From assembly GCF_038396675.1 (NCBI RefSeq), contig NC_088926.1, positions 14,817,501 to 14,881,500 on the forward strand: DNA of 64,000 bases. Reading direction: 5' to 3'. The notes under the pieces were generated by a model. It worked only from the letters and a program-made list of their open reading frames with translations. It had not been told where the DNA came from and did no database searches. Shown piece after piece: positions 48,085 to 60,439 of the stretch; within the stretch, counting starts at the first letter, position 1; every line of letters begins with the position of its first letter. The translations under genes were made by a program, and so were the position numbers. Source of the stretch: Hydra vulgaris (Eukaryota > Cnidaria > Hydrozoa > Anthoathecata > Hydridae).

Positions 48085-48800
48085 TGTTATAATTTGATGT
48101 GTTTTACCTTCTTGACAAGAGTTTGCTGTTATTTGCCATTTTAATCTTTATTTAAAATTATTTAAAATGCCAATATTAACAAAACTAGTAGACTCCCATC
48201 ATATTCAATTTAAAAGTAAGAAAACTAATCCTATACAAAAAGTATAGTCCTGCAATTATTTAGATAGTAAAAATAAATAAACAAAAATAGTATTAATTGA
48301 CAAAAAAATGTAAACAGACTTTTCTCTTTATATAAACATGATCGCGCATTGTGTTTTTTTTTAAAAATGATTAAACTTAATGAGGCAACATTTTTTGAAG
48401 ACACGTTTTTTTTTTGTAAAACGAGTTTTAAAAAAATGGTTAAAGAGCATTTATTACGTTTTTATATAAATAATAAAACCAAAACTCAGCTGACGTGGTG
48501 TTGCTTATTTTCAATTATAAACCGAATTTAACAACATGTCAAATTAACAACAACATTACAGATACGCTCCGGATATGATCACATACGCGGTACCGACATT
48601 TACCGGCCTCAGATACACAGTATTGTTGTTGGGCAATAACCTGCATTCTATACTTCAAATGAAAATAACCTCAATATTGGCGGCTGCCAATTAGAATCCT
48701 GCGTGCATTGCCCACGAAATCTCAAATAGGCTACATTTGTCAGATACGCGGTATCTAAATGTAGCCAATGCTAGCCACGCGGATTTTTACTATCCCCGAC

Positions 48801-49105
48801 TATATATAAAAGTGCACACAGAAAAGTTACTTAAGTCTAATTATACTGCTAATAATACTAATTATATTAATTTATAATATAGTTAATTCAGATAACTCAG
48901 AGATAACTAACAGACTTGGAGTACATATATTAGTAAATTTTTATGGCAACAGATTTTTGCAGTGTTTCACAAGTTTTAGTAATAAATAAAAAATTATGCG
49001 TCTTTGTTACACACTAAAATAGTTACAAATATAAATAACTTTTTAAAAAATCCAAATTACATATATTCATATAAAATATATCCAAAAAAAGTTTATTTTT
49101 CAAAG
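48801..49105. other. Non-coding stretch with a TATA-like motif
   Basis: tatatataaaag at 48801-48812 directly follows the transposon end. No plus-strand gene follows. The last 15 bp hold the AATAAA of the minus-strand exon at 49106. Confidence 0.4.
49092..49097 (-). promoter_or_regulatory. AATAAA polyadenylation signal
   Basis: tttatt on the plus strand, 9 nt beyond the stop codon of the membrane-protein exon. Confidence 0.5.
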
Positions 49106-49340
49106 TTAATCTTTTTTCTTCTTGACTTCATGAACCTCATTTGGTCCAGATAAAAGTACAGAACAGAAAAGTTTTTCAAGTTTAAGATATGGATCGCTAA
49201 TTTTTGTTAAAAATAATAAAACTTGAGTAATAGACGCCACAACAAAAATTAGAAAAATTAAAGCATTCTCAGAAACATCCATGAATCCATTCTGTTGCAA
49301 CACAAAGAGCGCTGCCGAGAACAAAGCGTGTTTTGTGGTA
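49106..49340 (-). CDS. Terminal exon of a small membrane protein gene
   Basis: The exon opens after a good acceptor (tttgcatctatctag, AG at 49342-49341) and runs in one frame to a TAA at 49106. It encodes about 77 residues: TTKHALFSAALFVLQQNGF, then a strong hydrophobic helix (ALIFLIFVVASITQVLLFL), then KISDPYLKLEKLFCSVLLSG and a lysine-rich end VKKKKD. The last residues fit a KKxx-type ER retrieval signal. AATAAA (complement of 49092-49097) lies 9 nt after the stop. Acceptor, clean frame and polyadenylation signal argue for a host gene. Upstream exons are not identified; they would lie at higher coordinates beyond several transposon scraps. I do not recognise the family. Confidence 0.5.
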
Positions 49341-49344
49341 CTAG

Positions 49345-50069
49345 ATAGATGCAAAAATTAAAAATATTAACACAAATCAGTTTATCATAAATATTAATGG
49401 ATTATTGGAATAGCATTATATTTAAATTTATGTTACTAACTTTTTAAATGAATAAATTAAAATTTTTTTAAATATAAGGTAATATTAAATAGACAAATAT
49501 TTTAAAATTAATAATAAATACTTTAAACATAAAATCGAAAAAAGTATAAAAAAGCAAGAAGTTTATAAAGATGAAGAAAAACTTTATTTTAAATTTTGAA
49601 AACACAAAATCAAACTGTAACAGTTTTGGAATTTTGCATCTCAAATCACATACAAGGTTAACATATATTTATAACATATCGTTATTATTAGAATGACTAT
49701 AAAGCTATTCACATAGACAAAGAATTACCATTAAGCTCAAAATCATGTTCTTTATAAGTTTTTTGTACCAATCATTATAGTGTGTATTATATATTGTTTT
49801 CAAAAAAAATAGGCGCAGTAAAATTTTGTTGCTTGAAGTACTTATTTAAACTACCATAAAATAAAAACTAAAGAAAATATTAAACAAACTTTATTTGCGA
49901 GAAAAATCTTTTTTAAACAAATCTTGCATATTGGGTGGCATACAAAAACATAAAATTGTATATAAAAAAGGTTTTCAAACATAATAACAAAAAATATCAA
50001 TAAAAAACTGCAATATATAAAAAATCAACGCAACAAAAATAACATCTAAGCTAGTATCTAAAATATCCC
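49345..50069. other. Non-coding stretch, intron or intergenic
   Basis: AT-rich with no gene seen. It may be intron of the gene ending at 49106. Confidence 0.5.
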
Positions 50070-50515
50070 CCACGAGCTTTTTTGCATCGATTTTACAAGA
50101 TTGTTGCAGATTTCGTTTGGAACACTTCTTCAAATGGTATCTAATTCTTGCTTTAGGCTATTTATGTATCATATTTGCACCTTGACTAATTCTTTTTCCA
50201 TCCTAGCCCAAAATAGATTCCATTGGATTGGATTCAAATCTGGTGATCGAGCTGGCCAGGACATTAAATCTACTTTATTTTTTTTCATCCTTGCTTATAA
50301 TGTACGAGTTGTGTGGGCATGCACCAAATCTTGTTGAAATTGCAAACATTCGTTTCGATCAACCAGCATGTTCACTGATGGAACAATCCATATCTCTAGC
50401 GTCTCTATATATGTATGTTAGTTGATTGTATAAATGTTACACATTACTACTCTATTAAAGTTAAAACAGCCCCAAATACCAACACTGCCGCTGCCACTTT
50501 GTAACCTTGGTACAA
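50070..50515 (-). pseudogene. Tc1-like transposase C-terminal relic
   Basis: On the minus strand, mixed frames give SGSGSVGIWGCFNFNRV, PSVNMLVDRNECLQFQQD (second catalytic Asp), then SWPARSPDLNPMES with the Glu. The D-to-E spacing is 34 residues if one stop is read through, so a DD34E Tc1. The rest runs to a decayed end near 50085 that aligns with 14510-14765. The N-terminal half is replaced by LTR-retrotransposon sequence at about 50515. Confidence 0.7.
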
Positions 50516-50519
50516 CAAA

Positions 50520-51930
50520 GCAATTACTTGCGTTTTTGCATGAAGACCCATTTCTTCATATGTGCCACCAACATTCTTCCATTTCGATTGATTGCTAGGG
50601 TGTCATTAAGTATCCTCTTATTGATTTTGCAAGTGCAGAATCTTGTTGGAGAACATATCACAGTATCGATCTCATCATCGCTGGTGCTAAATTCAAACCA
50701 AAGCCCAAACCTGTAAGCCCATATCGCTGATTTTTGTAAATGACAGTTTGGTAGGGCCAATGTCTTTTATGCACATGAATTTGCATATATGAAAATGCAC
50801 ATGTATGCTCATTTTAGATCCACAACATAGTCATTGCTATTTTTACCCGAGTCTCCAATGCCTTATTGCATTGTTGATGACATCTGGATCTCTTGTAGAG
50901 GCTTTTAGATACGTGTTAAGCAATAATCAAGCACAGGTCTTATTTTCTTTTTATTATCTTGAGTGACGCACATTAGCGGTAGTAAACCTTTAGCTTTTCC
51001 ATAATTTCATCGCCATATTTGATAAGTATGTCTTGTTTGATCCATTCATTTATATCGTTGTTGAACGCCTCACAATGTTGATCAGACACGTTATACTGAC
51101 TTGTTCTGTTTTTCATTTTAGGTTCGCTCTACCACTCCCAACTTACAATCCATTTTTTGCCATCAAAATAAGCTTTGTTTGTTCCAATTTCTTTTGTAGC
51201 AACACGAGGTGTCGATGACAACGTAATCAAAGATTTACAAAATTTCATGTTTAAGCGAGCATAAAAGAGTGCATAAAGAGGTACACTCACGTGCAAAGTG
51301 ATTTAATGATTCACAGTTGTAGCATCGCTTTTCTTTCTGTCTTAGTATATAACTTGTCAGTCCTAGTTGTAGGTAACTTGCATTTCATTCTTCATTTACA
51401 GATAAACATGTCGCATCTAATCTAGTTTATGCAACCACGGATGCAGTCTTAACACAACCGTCAAAGCTCAACGCATCTTCTTTCCAAAGAATGGCACACA
51501 GAATAGCACCATTATTAATCCCAATAATAAATTGGCCAAGAAGTCGGCTATCTCTCTCTGAAGACAAGAACTTACAATCTTGAGCTACTCGAATCACTTG
51601 ATGCACAAACGTCTGTATAGATTCTTCATTGCCACGACAAGTTTTACCAAATCCATATTGTGAGATTAACAATGATTTTCTTATTTCCAGCATTTCCAAT
51701 TTCGTTACCAATTTTCCGTACGAAACGTCCTCTGGAACTTCTGGTGCTGTTAATTCTTCCATGATCTTGCAAGTCTTCAACGGCAGAGCAGCAAGCAAGT
51801 ACGCTACGTATTGATCTGAGGTTATATTGTTTATTATGTAATAAGAGGTAATTTGTCAAATAAATCGCTTTGGCTGTCCATCTTCATACTGCGGAGACAC
51901 GCCCGGTTAGCTTGTTGTTCAACGCTTTTA
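50520..51930 (-). pseudogene. LTR-retrotransposon gag-pol relic
   Basis: The minus strand shows a capsid-like Gag (51798-51427: TAPEVPEDVSYGKLVTKLE, EESIQTFVHQVIRVA, DALSFDGCVKTA). About 51327-51282 encodes a zinc knuckle, RCYNCESLNHFAREC (C-x2-C-x4-H-x4-C). Decayed Pol follows, with WPYQTVIYKNQRYGLTGLGF and GLNLAPAMMRSIL (RT, 50760-50600). The layout and the Gag style suggest a Ty3-type element, though I cannot fix the clade. No LTRs are seen. The catalytic YxDD part is beyond the break at about 50520. Confidence 0.65.
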
Positions 51931-52101
51931 AAGCCATTTTGCTCTTAATGTTTCTTCTACTAATCAGCAACCTCGTTTTCTTACAAAAAATCTTTTGCTA
52001 TATATACCATTTAAAAATGCAGCTTACAACTCATGTCAACAATTAATGATCATTATATCAAAACGCTAAAATAATAATAAAAATGCAGCGTGCGACTTTT
52101 T

Positions 52102-52158
52102 GATTTTAATGTTGAGTGTCAATAATTAGCTTTGCTAATTATTGACAACATTAAAATC
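52102..52158. repeat. Imperfect ~27-bp hairpin, 3-nt loop
   Basis: Arms 52102-52130 and 52134-52158 pair, apart from a short bulge (gagt). The arm is followed by two direct repeats of caacattaaaatcacaa (52147 and 52171). Confidence 0.8.
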
Positions 52159-52189
52159 ACAACATACTCAACATTAAAATCACAAAACA

Positions 52190-52377
52190 CTCAAAATGTT
52201 ATCAATTGGTTTAAAAAAATAAAAGGTGAACACCTTTATAAATTTCTCATTTTTGATATCATTGATTTCTACCCTTCGATTAGTGAAAAACTCCTTAACG
52301 ATTCTATCAATTTTACGGAGAAACATCTCACAGGACAAGTCAATTATTATTCATGCAAGGAAATCTTTACTATTTAA
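52190..52377 (+). pseudogene. Reverse transcriptase fragment, unassigned retroelement
   Basis: VINWFKKIKGEHLYKFLIF followed by DIIDFYPSISEKLLNDSI matches the palm region around the first catalytic Asp (FDI-x-DFYPSI). This type is seen in many cnidarian multicopy RT proteins, probably Penelope-like or a related lineage. Only about 60 residues remain. The Asn-rich stretch after 52377 comes from an aacaac tandem repeat. Confidence 0.55.
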
Positions 52378-52689
52378 TAATAACCAGAACAACAACTTTA
52401 ATAATAACACTCAGAACAACAACCTTGTTCTTAGTGTGGAAACAACTTGAATTATAATGTGACAAAATGCCACGGTCAGTTTCATTGATTGAAAATTTTA
52501 GCAAAATTTGTCTTGACTAAGTAAATATAACTTACAATGAACGTGTCATATGATGCAAAATTTTATTATTACATGTGATATGCTGATAAGCTCATTTAAC
52601 TAATATAGAACTGGGTATTACTAAAACTTTTGATTTTTCAAATTTGTGAACTTTTCTTAAATTTGGTACTGTTTTTAGCAATATGCCAC

Positions 52690-55600
52690 CAATGGGACAT
52701 AATGGGGTATTCTCCATTTTACCCCAAGTTTTTACCTCTGCCTTGGGGCTCTTGGTTGAGTAAAGGCTAGAGATGGTGTCTCGATAAAAATACTCATTTT
52801 GGGCAATGTTAAATGCACCCAGCTACTGTCTTGTAGAAGGCCTCCTAGGCAAAGACTTAAGAGGTTAACAGACTCTATCTGTTGACCAGCCTCGCACCCC
52901 TTCTTCATATATTAGGCTGACGCAGATGTATTTTTAATACATTGTTTCCAGTTTAGGATGTTGAATGCTGGATCTTCTTGACTCAATGCATGGGTTTTGC
53001 TTGTGTCTCTGTTTTTATGACTAGGCAACTCATTCTATTATCTCCTAATGAGGGTACAGCTCTAAAACTCAGTTTTATGGTTCTGAGGCCGGCTGGTAGT
53101 CAGGTTTCCCGAACTCTGTGGTAGCTCTCAGAGAGGCTGATTCCATCAACAGCTGAAAAATATCAAAGTATTAACAGTGCTATGTTGCGCATGGATGGTG
53201 TCCCTGTTTGTACTTTTGGTGTGCATTGCGGAGGCAACATTTGGAGCCCTTTGTTACGGCTTAGGGTTTATTAGTAGTAATGAGGCAATTGCTTGGGCTA
53301 TTAAGCGGTGTTCTGAGTACTATCTATGCTTTGAGTCACCTTCTTCAATCTAATTTAAAAATGGATAAAGTACCAAAAACTAAAAAACACAAAAACCAAT
53401 CATCATCACCAAGTTCTCTAAACCTATCATTCACTAATGTTCGTGGTCTTTAAATTAACTTTTCTTCTGTTGAGTCTTATCTCTTGCAAAGTTCACCAGA
53501 CCTACTTGCTCTTTGTGAGACTAATTTGAGTTTGGCTATCTCAACTTGTGATCTTAGTGTTGATGGTTATCTCCTCTAATTCGTAACGACTCCAATAGTC
53601 ACATGCTTGGCCTGGGCATTTACATTCGAAACAATTCACCCATTTGTCATGAAACTAGGTTTGAATCCACAGACTATTTCATGTGCTATCGTTTAGCACC
53701 ACTCTCTGGCTTTCTCTTTGTTCTATATCGCTCTCCTTCATCTCAAGACTGCACTCTTTTTGACATTATTTCTGATCATGTTGACCAAGCCCTCTCTCTT
53801 TATCCATCAGCTAATATAGTTGTTGTTGGTGACTTTAACACTCACCACTCTGAATGGCTTGGCTCTAGTGTCAGTGACTCTGCAGGCATTAAAGCCCACA
53901 ACTTTTGCCTTTCTCAATCTCTAACTCAAATAGTCAACTTTCCTACTCGCTTTCCTGACAACCCGAATCATCTACCTTCTCTACTCGACTTATGTCTTGT
54001 TTCTGATCCTAGTCAGTGCTCAGTTTCTCCACATTCACCCTTAGGTTTTTCTGATCACTACAGTAAAGCTGACTGGGATTCTTTCCGTGATTTTCTTCGT
54101 GATGGCCTTTGGATAGAAATTTTTTGTCTTCCTGTCGACAAAATTACATAACTTCGTGGATTCAGGCTGGCATAAAATCTTTTATTCCCTCTCGACGATT
54201 CCAGGTCAAGCCTCACTCTCCTCCATGGTTTTCCTCACACTGAGCTGCTGCGATTGCCAATCGAAACTGTTACTTCCATATTTATCAGTAAAACAATTCT
54301 CCAGAAAACAGATGTCTGTTTATTACTGCTAGAAACAATTGTAAAAAGGTTTTGTCTAACACCAAAACCCGCTATTCTCAGGTCATGAAATCTTGTATCT
54401 CATCTCAAAAATTAGGCTCTCGTGACTTCTGGAGAATCTTTAATAATATCAATAATAAGGGCAAATTTATAATTCCACCTCTCTTGTATGGTTCAGACTT
54501 TGTCACCTCACCTAAAGACAAAGCCGAATTGTTTGCTAAAAACTTTTCATCAATATCATCTCTTGATTCCACTAGTTGCATTCTACCTGGTATTGCCAAC
54601 AAACAGGTTGATCCATTGCTTGACATTCATATCACTCCAGCATCTGTATCTAAAGTGATTTCCTGCCTAGACTCTTCTACAGCTTGTGGCCCGGACAACA
54701 TACCTGTTATTGTCTTGCAGAAGTGTTCTCCGGAGCTGTCATCTATACTCTCAAAACTATTCAACAAATGCTTATCAGAGTCTTGTTTTCCAGCCTGCTG
54801 GAAAGCGGCATCTGTTATCCCTATCTTCAAAAATTCTGGTGAGCGATCTGATTCATCTAACTACCGTCCCATAAGTCTTCTTCCTATCATAAGCAAGGTT
54901 TTTGAATCTTTAATTAACAAACAATTTCTCATCTTGAATCTAATAACTTACTTTCTGACCATCAATATGGATTTCGATCTTCTTGTTCTACAGCTGATTT
55001 GCTAACAGTAATAACTGACAGGTTTTATCGTGCATTAGATGAAGGTGGAGAGGTTAAGACATCTTGACATTTCAAAAGCTTTTTATAAAGTTTGGCATGC
55101 TGGTCTTCTCCATAAGCTTTCTTCTTATGGTATATCCGGCAACATCTTTAAGATCATTGAATCCTTCCTTTCCAATCGTAGCATAAAAGTTGTCCTCGAT
55201 GGACAACACTCTTCTTCTTATTCTGTAACTTCATGGGTTCCCCAAGGTTCTATCCTTGGCCCTATACTCTTTTTAATTTACATTAACGATCTTCCAGATA
55301 TTCTCACATCTAAGGTAGCATTGTTTGCTGATATTACTACCATTTATTCTTGTTGTGATAAGAATCAACACCCTCTGATTGCTTGGAGGGGGCATTTGAG
55401 CTTGAAAAGGATCTCACTTCTGCTACAGCATGGGGCTCACAGTGGCTGGTGAACTTAAGTTCAGATAAAATTCAAGTTTTTTCAGCCAATCGTTATCGCA
55501 ATAATTTAGATCTTCCTATATTTATGAACGGTGATGTACTCGATGAGTCATCTACTCTTCATCTTCTAGGATTAACTCTTACTACCGATCTTTCTTAGAA

Positions 55601-56233
55601 ATCGTATATCAAATCCGTTGCAAAACCAGCATCCGCTAAGGTTGCATCTCTTTAATGAGCTCGATACTTACTCCGGATTCTATTGTCTATCTCAAATCTG
55701 GTCTTGTATGCAATACTGTTGCCATATCTGGTGCTGATCTTCTAATGATGCCCTTTTTCTTTTAGACAAGGTGCAAAAACACATTGTAAACATAGTTGGA
55801 CCTGCTCTTGCAGCCAACCTCCAGCCATTATCACCTCCAACCATTATCGTTGCAATGTTGCTTCTCTTTCTCTTTTCTACAAATACTATAATGGGCACTG
55901 CCTTAAAGAGCTAGCATCTCTTGTGCCATCTACTAAAATTCATTCTCGTGTTACTTGTCATTCAATTAAGTGTCATCCTTTTTCTGTGACTGTTCCTAAG
56001 TGCTCCAAAAACGCTTCTTTGTCTAATTTTTTTCCTCGAACATCAGCTCTTTGGAATTCGCTTCCTTCATCTTGCTTTCCTGATTCATATAATTTGCAAT
56101 CCTTTAAGTCGTCTGTCAATCGTTATTTTGCTCTACAATCTTCATCTTTTCTCTTTCAGTAACTTCTAACTTTAGTAGCTGCTTGCAGCTTTGTTGGAAG
56201 CAAAGATGTTTAAAAAAAAAAAAAAAAAAAAAA
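52690..56233 (+). mobile_element. LINE family 1, near full-length copy
   Basis: A GC-richer leader (52690-53360) precedes the endonuclease, RT and C-terminal domain. It ends in tgctt-gcagctttgttggaag, then an A-run of 22 (56212-56233). It is the only copy here with the 5' leader. Compared with 17006-19281, the RNA-coding part is more complete but more mutated. Confidence 0.9.
53361..56162 (+). pseudogene. LINE endonuclease-RT polyprotein, degraded (FADI in place of FADD)
   Basis: ATG 53361 starts MDKVPKTKKHKNQ, then LSFTNVRGL with a stop, SPDLLALCETNL, and from 53603 an open endonuclease stretch with VVVGDFNTHHSEWLG and [13 protein letters not shown]. About 25 residues seen in the other copy are missing after SDH. 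RT pieces: 54352-55005 (NYRPISLLPIISKVFESL), 55039-55452 (HLDISKAFYKVWHAGLL, VPQGSILGPILFLIYIND). At 55324-55335 the catalytic FADD is FADI, so the enzyme would be inactive even if frames were intact. C-terminal part 55755-56162 ends in ALQSSSFLFQ. Several frameshifts and stops. Confidence 0.9.
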
Positions 56234-56597
56234 TGTGTTTTTAAATAAATTGTAGACTAATTATATATGACATTTTTATGAAAATAAAATAATTTTTTAT
56301 CCTGAATACATTTGTGTTCCACATAACACATTTTCCCTATATATTTTGAGTTCATATATATATACCACCCCTCGGAAATAGGGTCAGCATTCAGCAATGC
56401 CTAGAAGTGTTTGAGATCAAAAAATTGCCAACCTCATTTCTATGTTTTATGGTAAAACCTTTGTATCAAATTGTTTTTGCCGACCTCTAAAAGAATAAAG
56501 TTGGCAATGATATACACACACATAATTTATTACTTTATTACTGCTCTGTTCTCTTAGAACATTAGGCACTCTATTTGTAGAATACAAGGACATAATT
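56234..56597. other. Non-coding stretch with a GCCGACCT-type repeat
   Basis: At 56395-56515, attgccaacctcatttc, tttttgccgacctctaaaag and aaagttggcaatg repeat the motif set of 2100-2745. Confidence 0.45.
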
Positions 56598-56976
<379 letters not shown>

Positions 56977-57688
56977 GTTGTATTCTGTTAGATATAATTC
57001 CTCTTATCTCGATATCTCTTTGTTGGTTTAAGAGTGATCGATACTTATAAAAAAGATGAAAATATATATAATAATATTTAAACGAAAAAAATACTTTTTA
57101 GGAAACTTTTTAAGAACGGTTTTTATTTCATTAGTAATCTTGCATAGTAGTCAAAAAGTTTCTTCCATAAACTAAAGTTTTAAAGAAAACACTAATAAAC
57201 CAGACCAGAAAAAGTTTAAAAACTTGAATAAAGTTTTTTTTTAAAAATGATAGATTGATGATAAATGATAGACAAACCAAATCCTCAGTAGATGTAGCGG
57301 CACTTCCTTGTAGCAGCAGGCAATAAGGTACTCGATGCAGCAACACCCTGCGCATGTTTTACAGTAAAAAAGCAACACTTCTCGTATGTTTTGCCTATTT
57401 TTCAGTCAATTTAGTAACACTCATCGCATGTTTCAAAAATATTATAAAACAATAAAAAAGCAAAAACACTATTAATTAAAAAAACTTTTTAATCATTATT
57501 ATTGAAATTTTTTAAAAAACGATAAAACTTATTTTACGATAAATCTATAATTTTTTAATGTTGATTAGCAATATAATTTTAGGAATTTAAACTAGAAAAC
57601 TTATTATTTTACTATACTTTAAAGTATTTTTGTATTTTTTTTAAGTAAAAAGGTTCTTTACAAATAATTGTTTTTCAAGATAAATTAT
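56977..57688. other. Non-coding stretch left of the pogo-like gene
   Basis: AT-rich, no gene. gcaacac/gcatgtttt repeats at 57340-57435 may belong to the pogo-like element. Confidence 0.4.
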
Positions 57689-58015
57689 ATGAGAAATTAT
57701 AAACGAACATCAAATTGACAAGCATTAAGTGAAAGTGCCATGCAACAAGCGATTCTCTCAGTGATAAATGATGATCAAGGATATAAAAAAGCTGCCAAAG
57801 TATATACAGGGTTCCCACTATTAAAACTGGGGCTAAAATTAAGGATTTTAAGGAGATTTAAGGAGATATTTCCCTAATATTTAAGGAGATTCGTTCGCGA
57901 ACGACAATTTTTTGAAGGAAAAAGTAAGGAGAATTAAGGAGAAAACAATTATATTAAAAACAGAATCTTTCTTTTTTCCATAAATTTTTAATACAAATAG
58001 ATAAACTATTATAAA

Positions 58016-58404
<389 letters not shown>

Positions 58405-58588
58405 TACACTGCAGGCCAAAAGTTTCCGGACACTTGGATTTTGTTTAATTTTTTAATTAAAACTCCCATAATTTTTTCAAAAAAATTCTTATATCATATT
58501 TATTTTATAAAAGATACATATAGTTACTATTTAAGAAAAAAAAAAGAAAAAAAAGAAAAGAAAAAAAATACTAACAACACTATTATTA

Positions 58589-59678
58589 TTAAACTGTCTT
58601 TTCGTCAAAAAATAACCCACGAGTTTTTATCACTTTTTTTGCGATCCGTGGCATCCTATTTATTAACTTATCTACTATTTCGGGTGTAATTGATAACCAG
58701 GATTCTTCTAATATCTGCCACAGGTGCTCTTTGGATGTTGGGCATTTTTGTCTGACCTTTCTGTCCAATTCTTCCCACAGTAACTCTATTGGGTTCAAAT
58801 CTGGTGATTGGGCCGGCCAGGTCATGTTTTTGAGGACACCATTATCCTCTCTTGTTTTGAGGACACCACTATCCTTTATAACTTTTATTTCTTACATAAT
58901 TTTGAGGTGTGTTTAGGGTCATTGTCCTGCATAAAAACAAAACTACGACCAATAGTTCTTAAGCCAGAAGACCAATAGTTCTTAAGCCAGAAGGTATAGC
59001 ATTGTTTTCTAGAATTGTTTTATATTGTTCTTTTTTCATAATACCCTCAATTTTAACTAGGTCACCAACACCAGCTGAAGAAAAACATCCCCATACCATA
59101 ACTGACCCACAACCATGCTTGATTGTCGGCACTAAACACTCTGGGATCATTTTATCTTTTGTTGTTCTTCTGATGTAAATTCTACGTCTTTGCCCAAACA
59201 GTTCAAATTTGGACTCGTCGGTCCATAGTACTTTTCCCCAGTCTCCTTCTGTCCAATTTTGGTGGTCTATAGCCCATTGTAACCTTTTCTTTTTATTTCC
59301 AATCCGTAGCAACGGTTTCCTGACCGCTATACGGCCAGAAAGTCCTGCTTGTCTAAGACGTCGTTTCGTAGTGGTTAATGAAATAGATTTTGAATGACTC
59401 CTATTAAAGCCTGAAGTTATTTCCGGGGCCGTAAGTCTTCGATTCCTTTTACTCATCAATATTATACTATTATCTTCTGCTTTTGTTGTTTTCCGTGGTC
59501 TACCAGATCTTTTTTTGTCTTCAAAAATGCCTGTTTCTTTCCATCGTTTGATGGTATCTTGTACAGTACTTCTGGCAACTTTTAATTTTTTGCAAATTTT
59601 ACAAACTGAATAACTTTCTTTATGTAATGTAATTATTTCAGAACGTTTTGCAACCGTTAAAGAAAGTTTCTTACCCAT
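58589..59678 (-). pseudogene. Tc1 transposase broken by short tandem duplications
   Basis: From 59678: MGKKLSLTVAKRSEIITLHK, HTH (SVCKICKKLKVARSTVQD), GRP linker (RSGRPRKT), a second HTH region, then VLWTDESKFELFG (first Asp) and GCGSVMVWGCFSSAGVG. After NAIPSGLRTIG, a 23-bp tandem duplication (58948-58970 and 58971-58993) shifts the frame. Past it the codons for FVFMQDNDPKHTS (second Asp) follow. A second short duplication (gtgtcctcaaaac type, about 58830-58870) adds a further change. The frame then gives MTWPAQSPDLNPIELLWEEL with the Glu (58825-58589). All catalytic residues exist, so the copy became inactive recently. Confidence 0.9.
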
Positions 59679-59928
59679 ATTTTTAGTTAAATAGTCGAAT
59701 TATAAAATTTTAAAATTTTTTTCAAGACTTTTTAATGTAACCATCATTAATACTAAATGAAAACTAAACAAAACTAAATATTCTTAATCATTTTAGTCGG
59801 CTATCATTATATTATAAATATTTACTTCATGTTTCAACAAATAAATAACTTTAACAAGACCAAACTCTTAAGAGTAATGTAACGCTATATATCAAGTTAA
59901 AATAAACAATTAAAAAAAAAAACTTATT

Positions 59929-59971
59929 TAAGTTTGAGGTCAGTAATACCCAATTACTGACCTCAAACTTA
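59929..59971. repeat. 19-bp perfect hairpin, 5-nt loop, in the Tc1
   Basis: Arms 59929-59947 and 59953-59971 pair perfectly around accca, in the non-coding 5' part of the element. Confidence 0.9.
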
Positions 59972-60100
59972 CATAAACACATAAAATTAGTAAGTTTAAG
60001 TATTATAAATTAATTTTTTTGGTTAATTTAATGATACAGGATAGATTTTAGCTTTTTATATAAAAATATCAAGTGTCCGGAAACTTTTGGCCTGCAGTGT

Positions 60101-60243
<143 letters not shown>

Positions 60244-60439
60244 CGTCGTCAACATATAATTTCTTTTTTTTTTCCAACAAGTTTCTTTTTTTTAACATAT
60301 AGCTTCTCTAGTAACTCTTGTTTTTTGCAAGTGGCTCTTTTTAACGCATTAGATTATGATATATCAGCTTTAATGTCATCTAAATGGAAAAGGAATCATT
60401 AAATAATGACATTACATTTGGTGATATAAACTAAAAAAA

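Larger units (their letters stand above)
45069..48800 (-). mobile_element. Unclassified DNA transposon with GTCGGGGATA ends
   Basis: GTCGGGGATATTGCAAACCC at 45069 and the complement of 48800 (GTCGGGGATAGTAAAAATCC) form inverted ends. They stay similar for about 60 bp (CCGCG..., GCGTATCTG). The interior carries pieces of one minus-strand transposase-like protein. A MITE-like repeat (46315-46512) was inserted later. The target duplication is unclear because AT-rich DNA flanks both ends. I cannot place it in a named superfamily. Confidence 0.6.
58407..60099 (-). mobile_element. Complete Tc1-type transposon nested in the hAT
   Basis: The ends share CACTGCAGGCCAAAAGTTT (from 58407; complement ending at 60099). 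TA lies on both sides (58405-58406 and 60100-60101), inside (AT)n. Length is 1.69 kb. The ends are nearly perfect, so this is probably one of the youngest insertions in the window. Confidence 0.93.

Noticed and set aside
48801-48812. TATA box of a plus-strand gene
   Set aside because: No gene follows on that strand; the motif is probably incidental AT-rich flank of the transposon.
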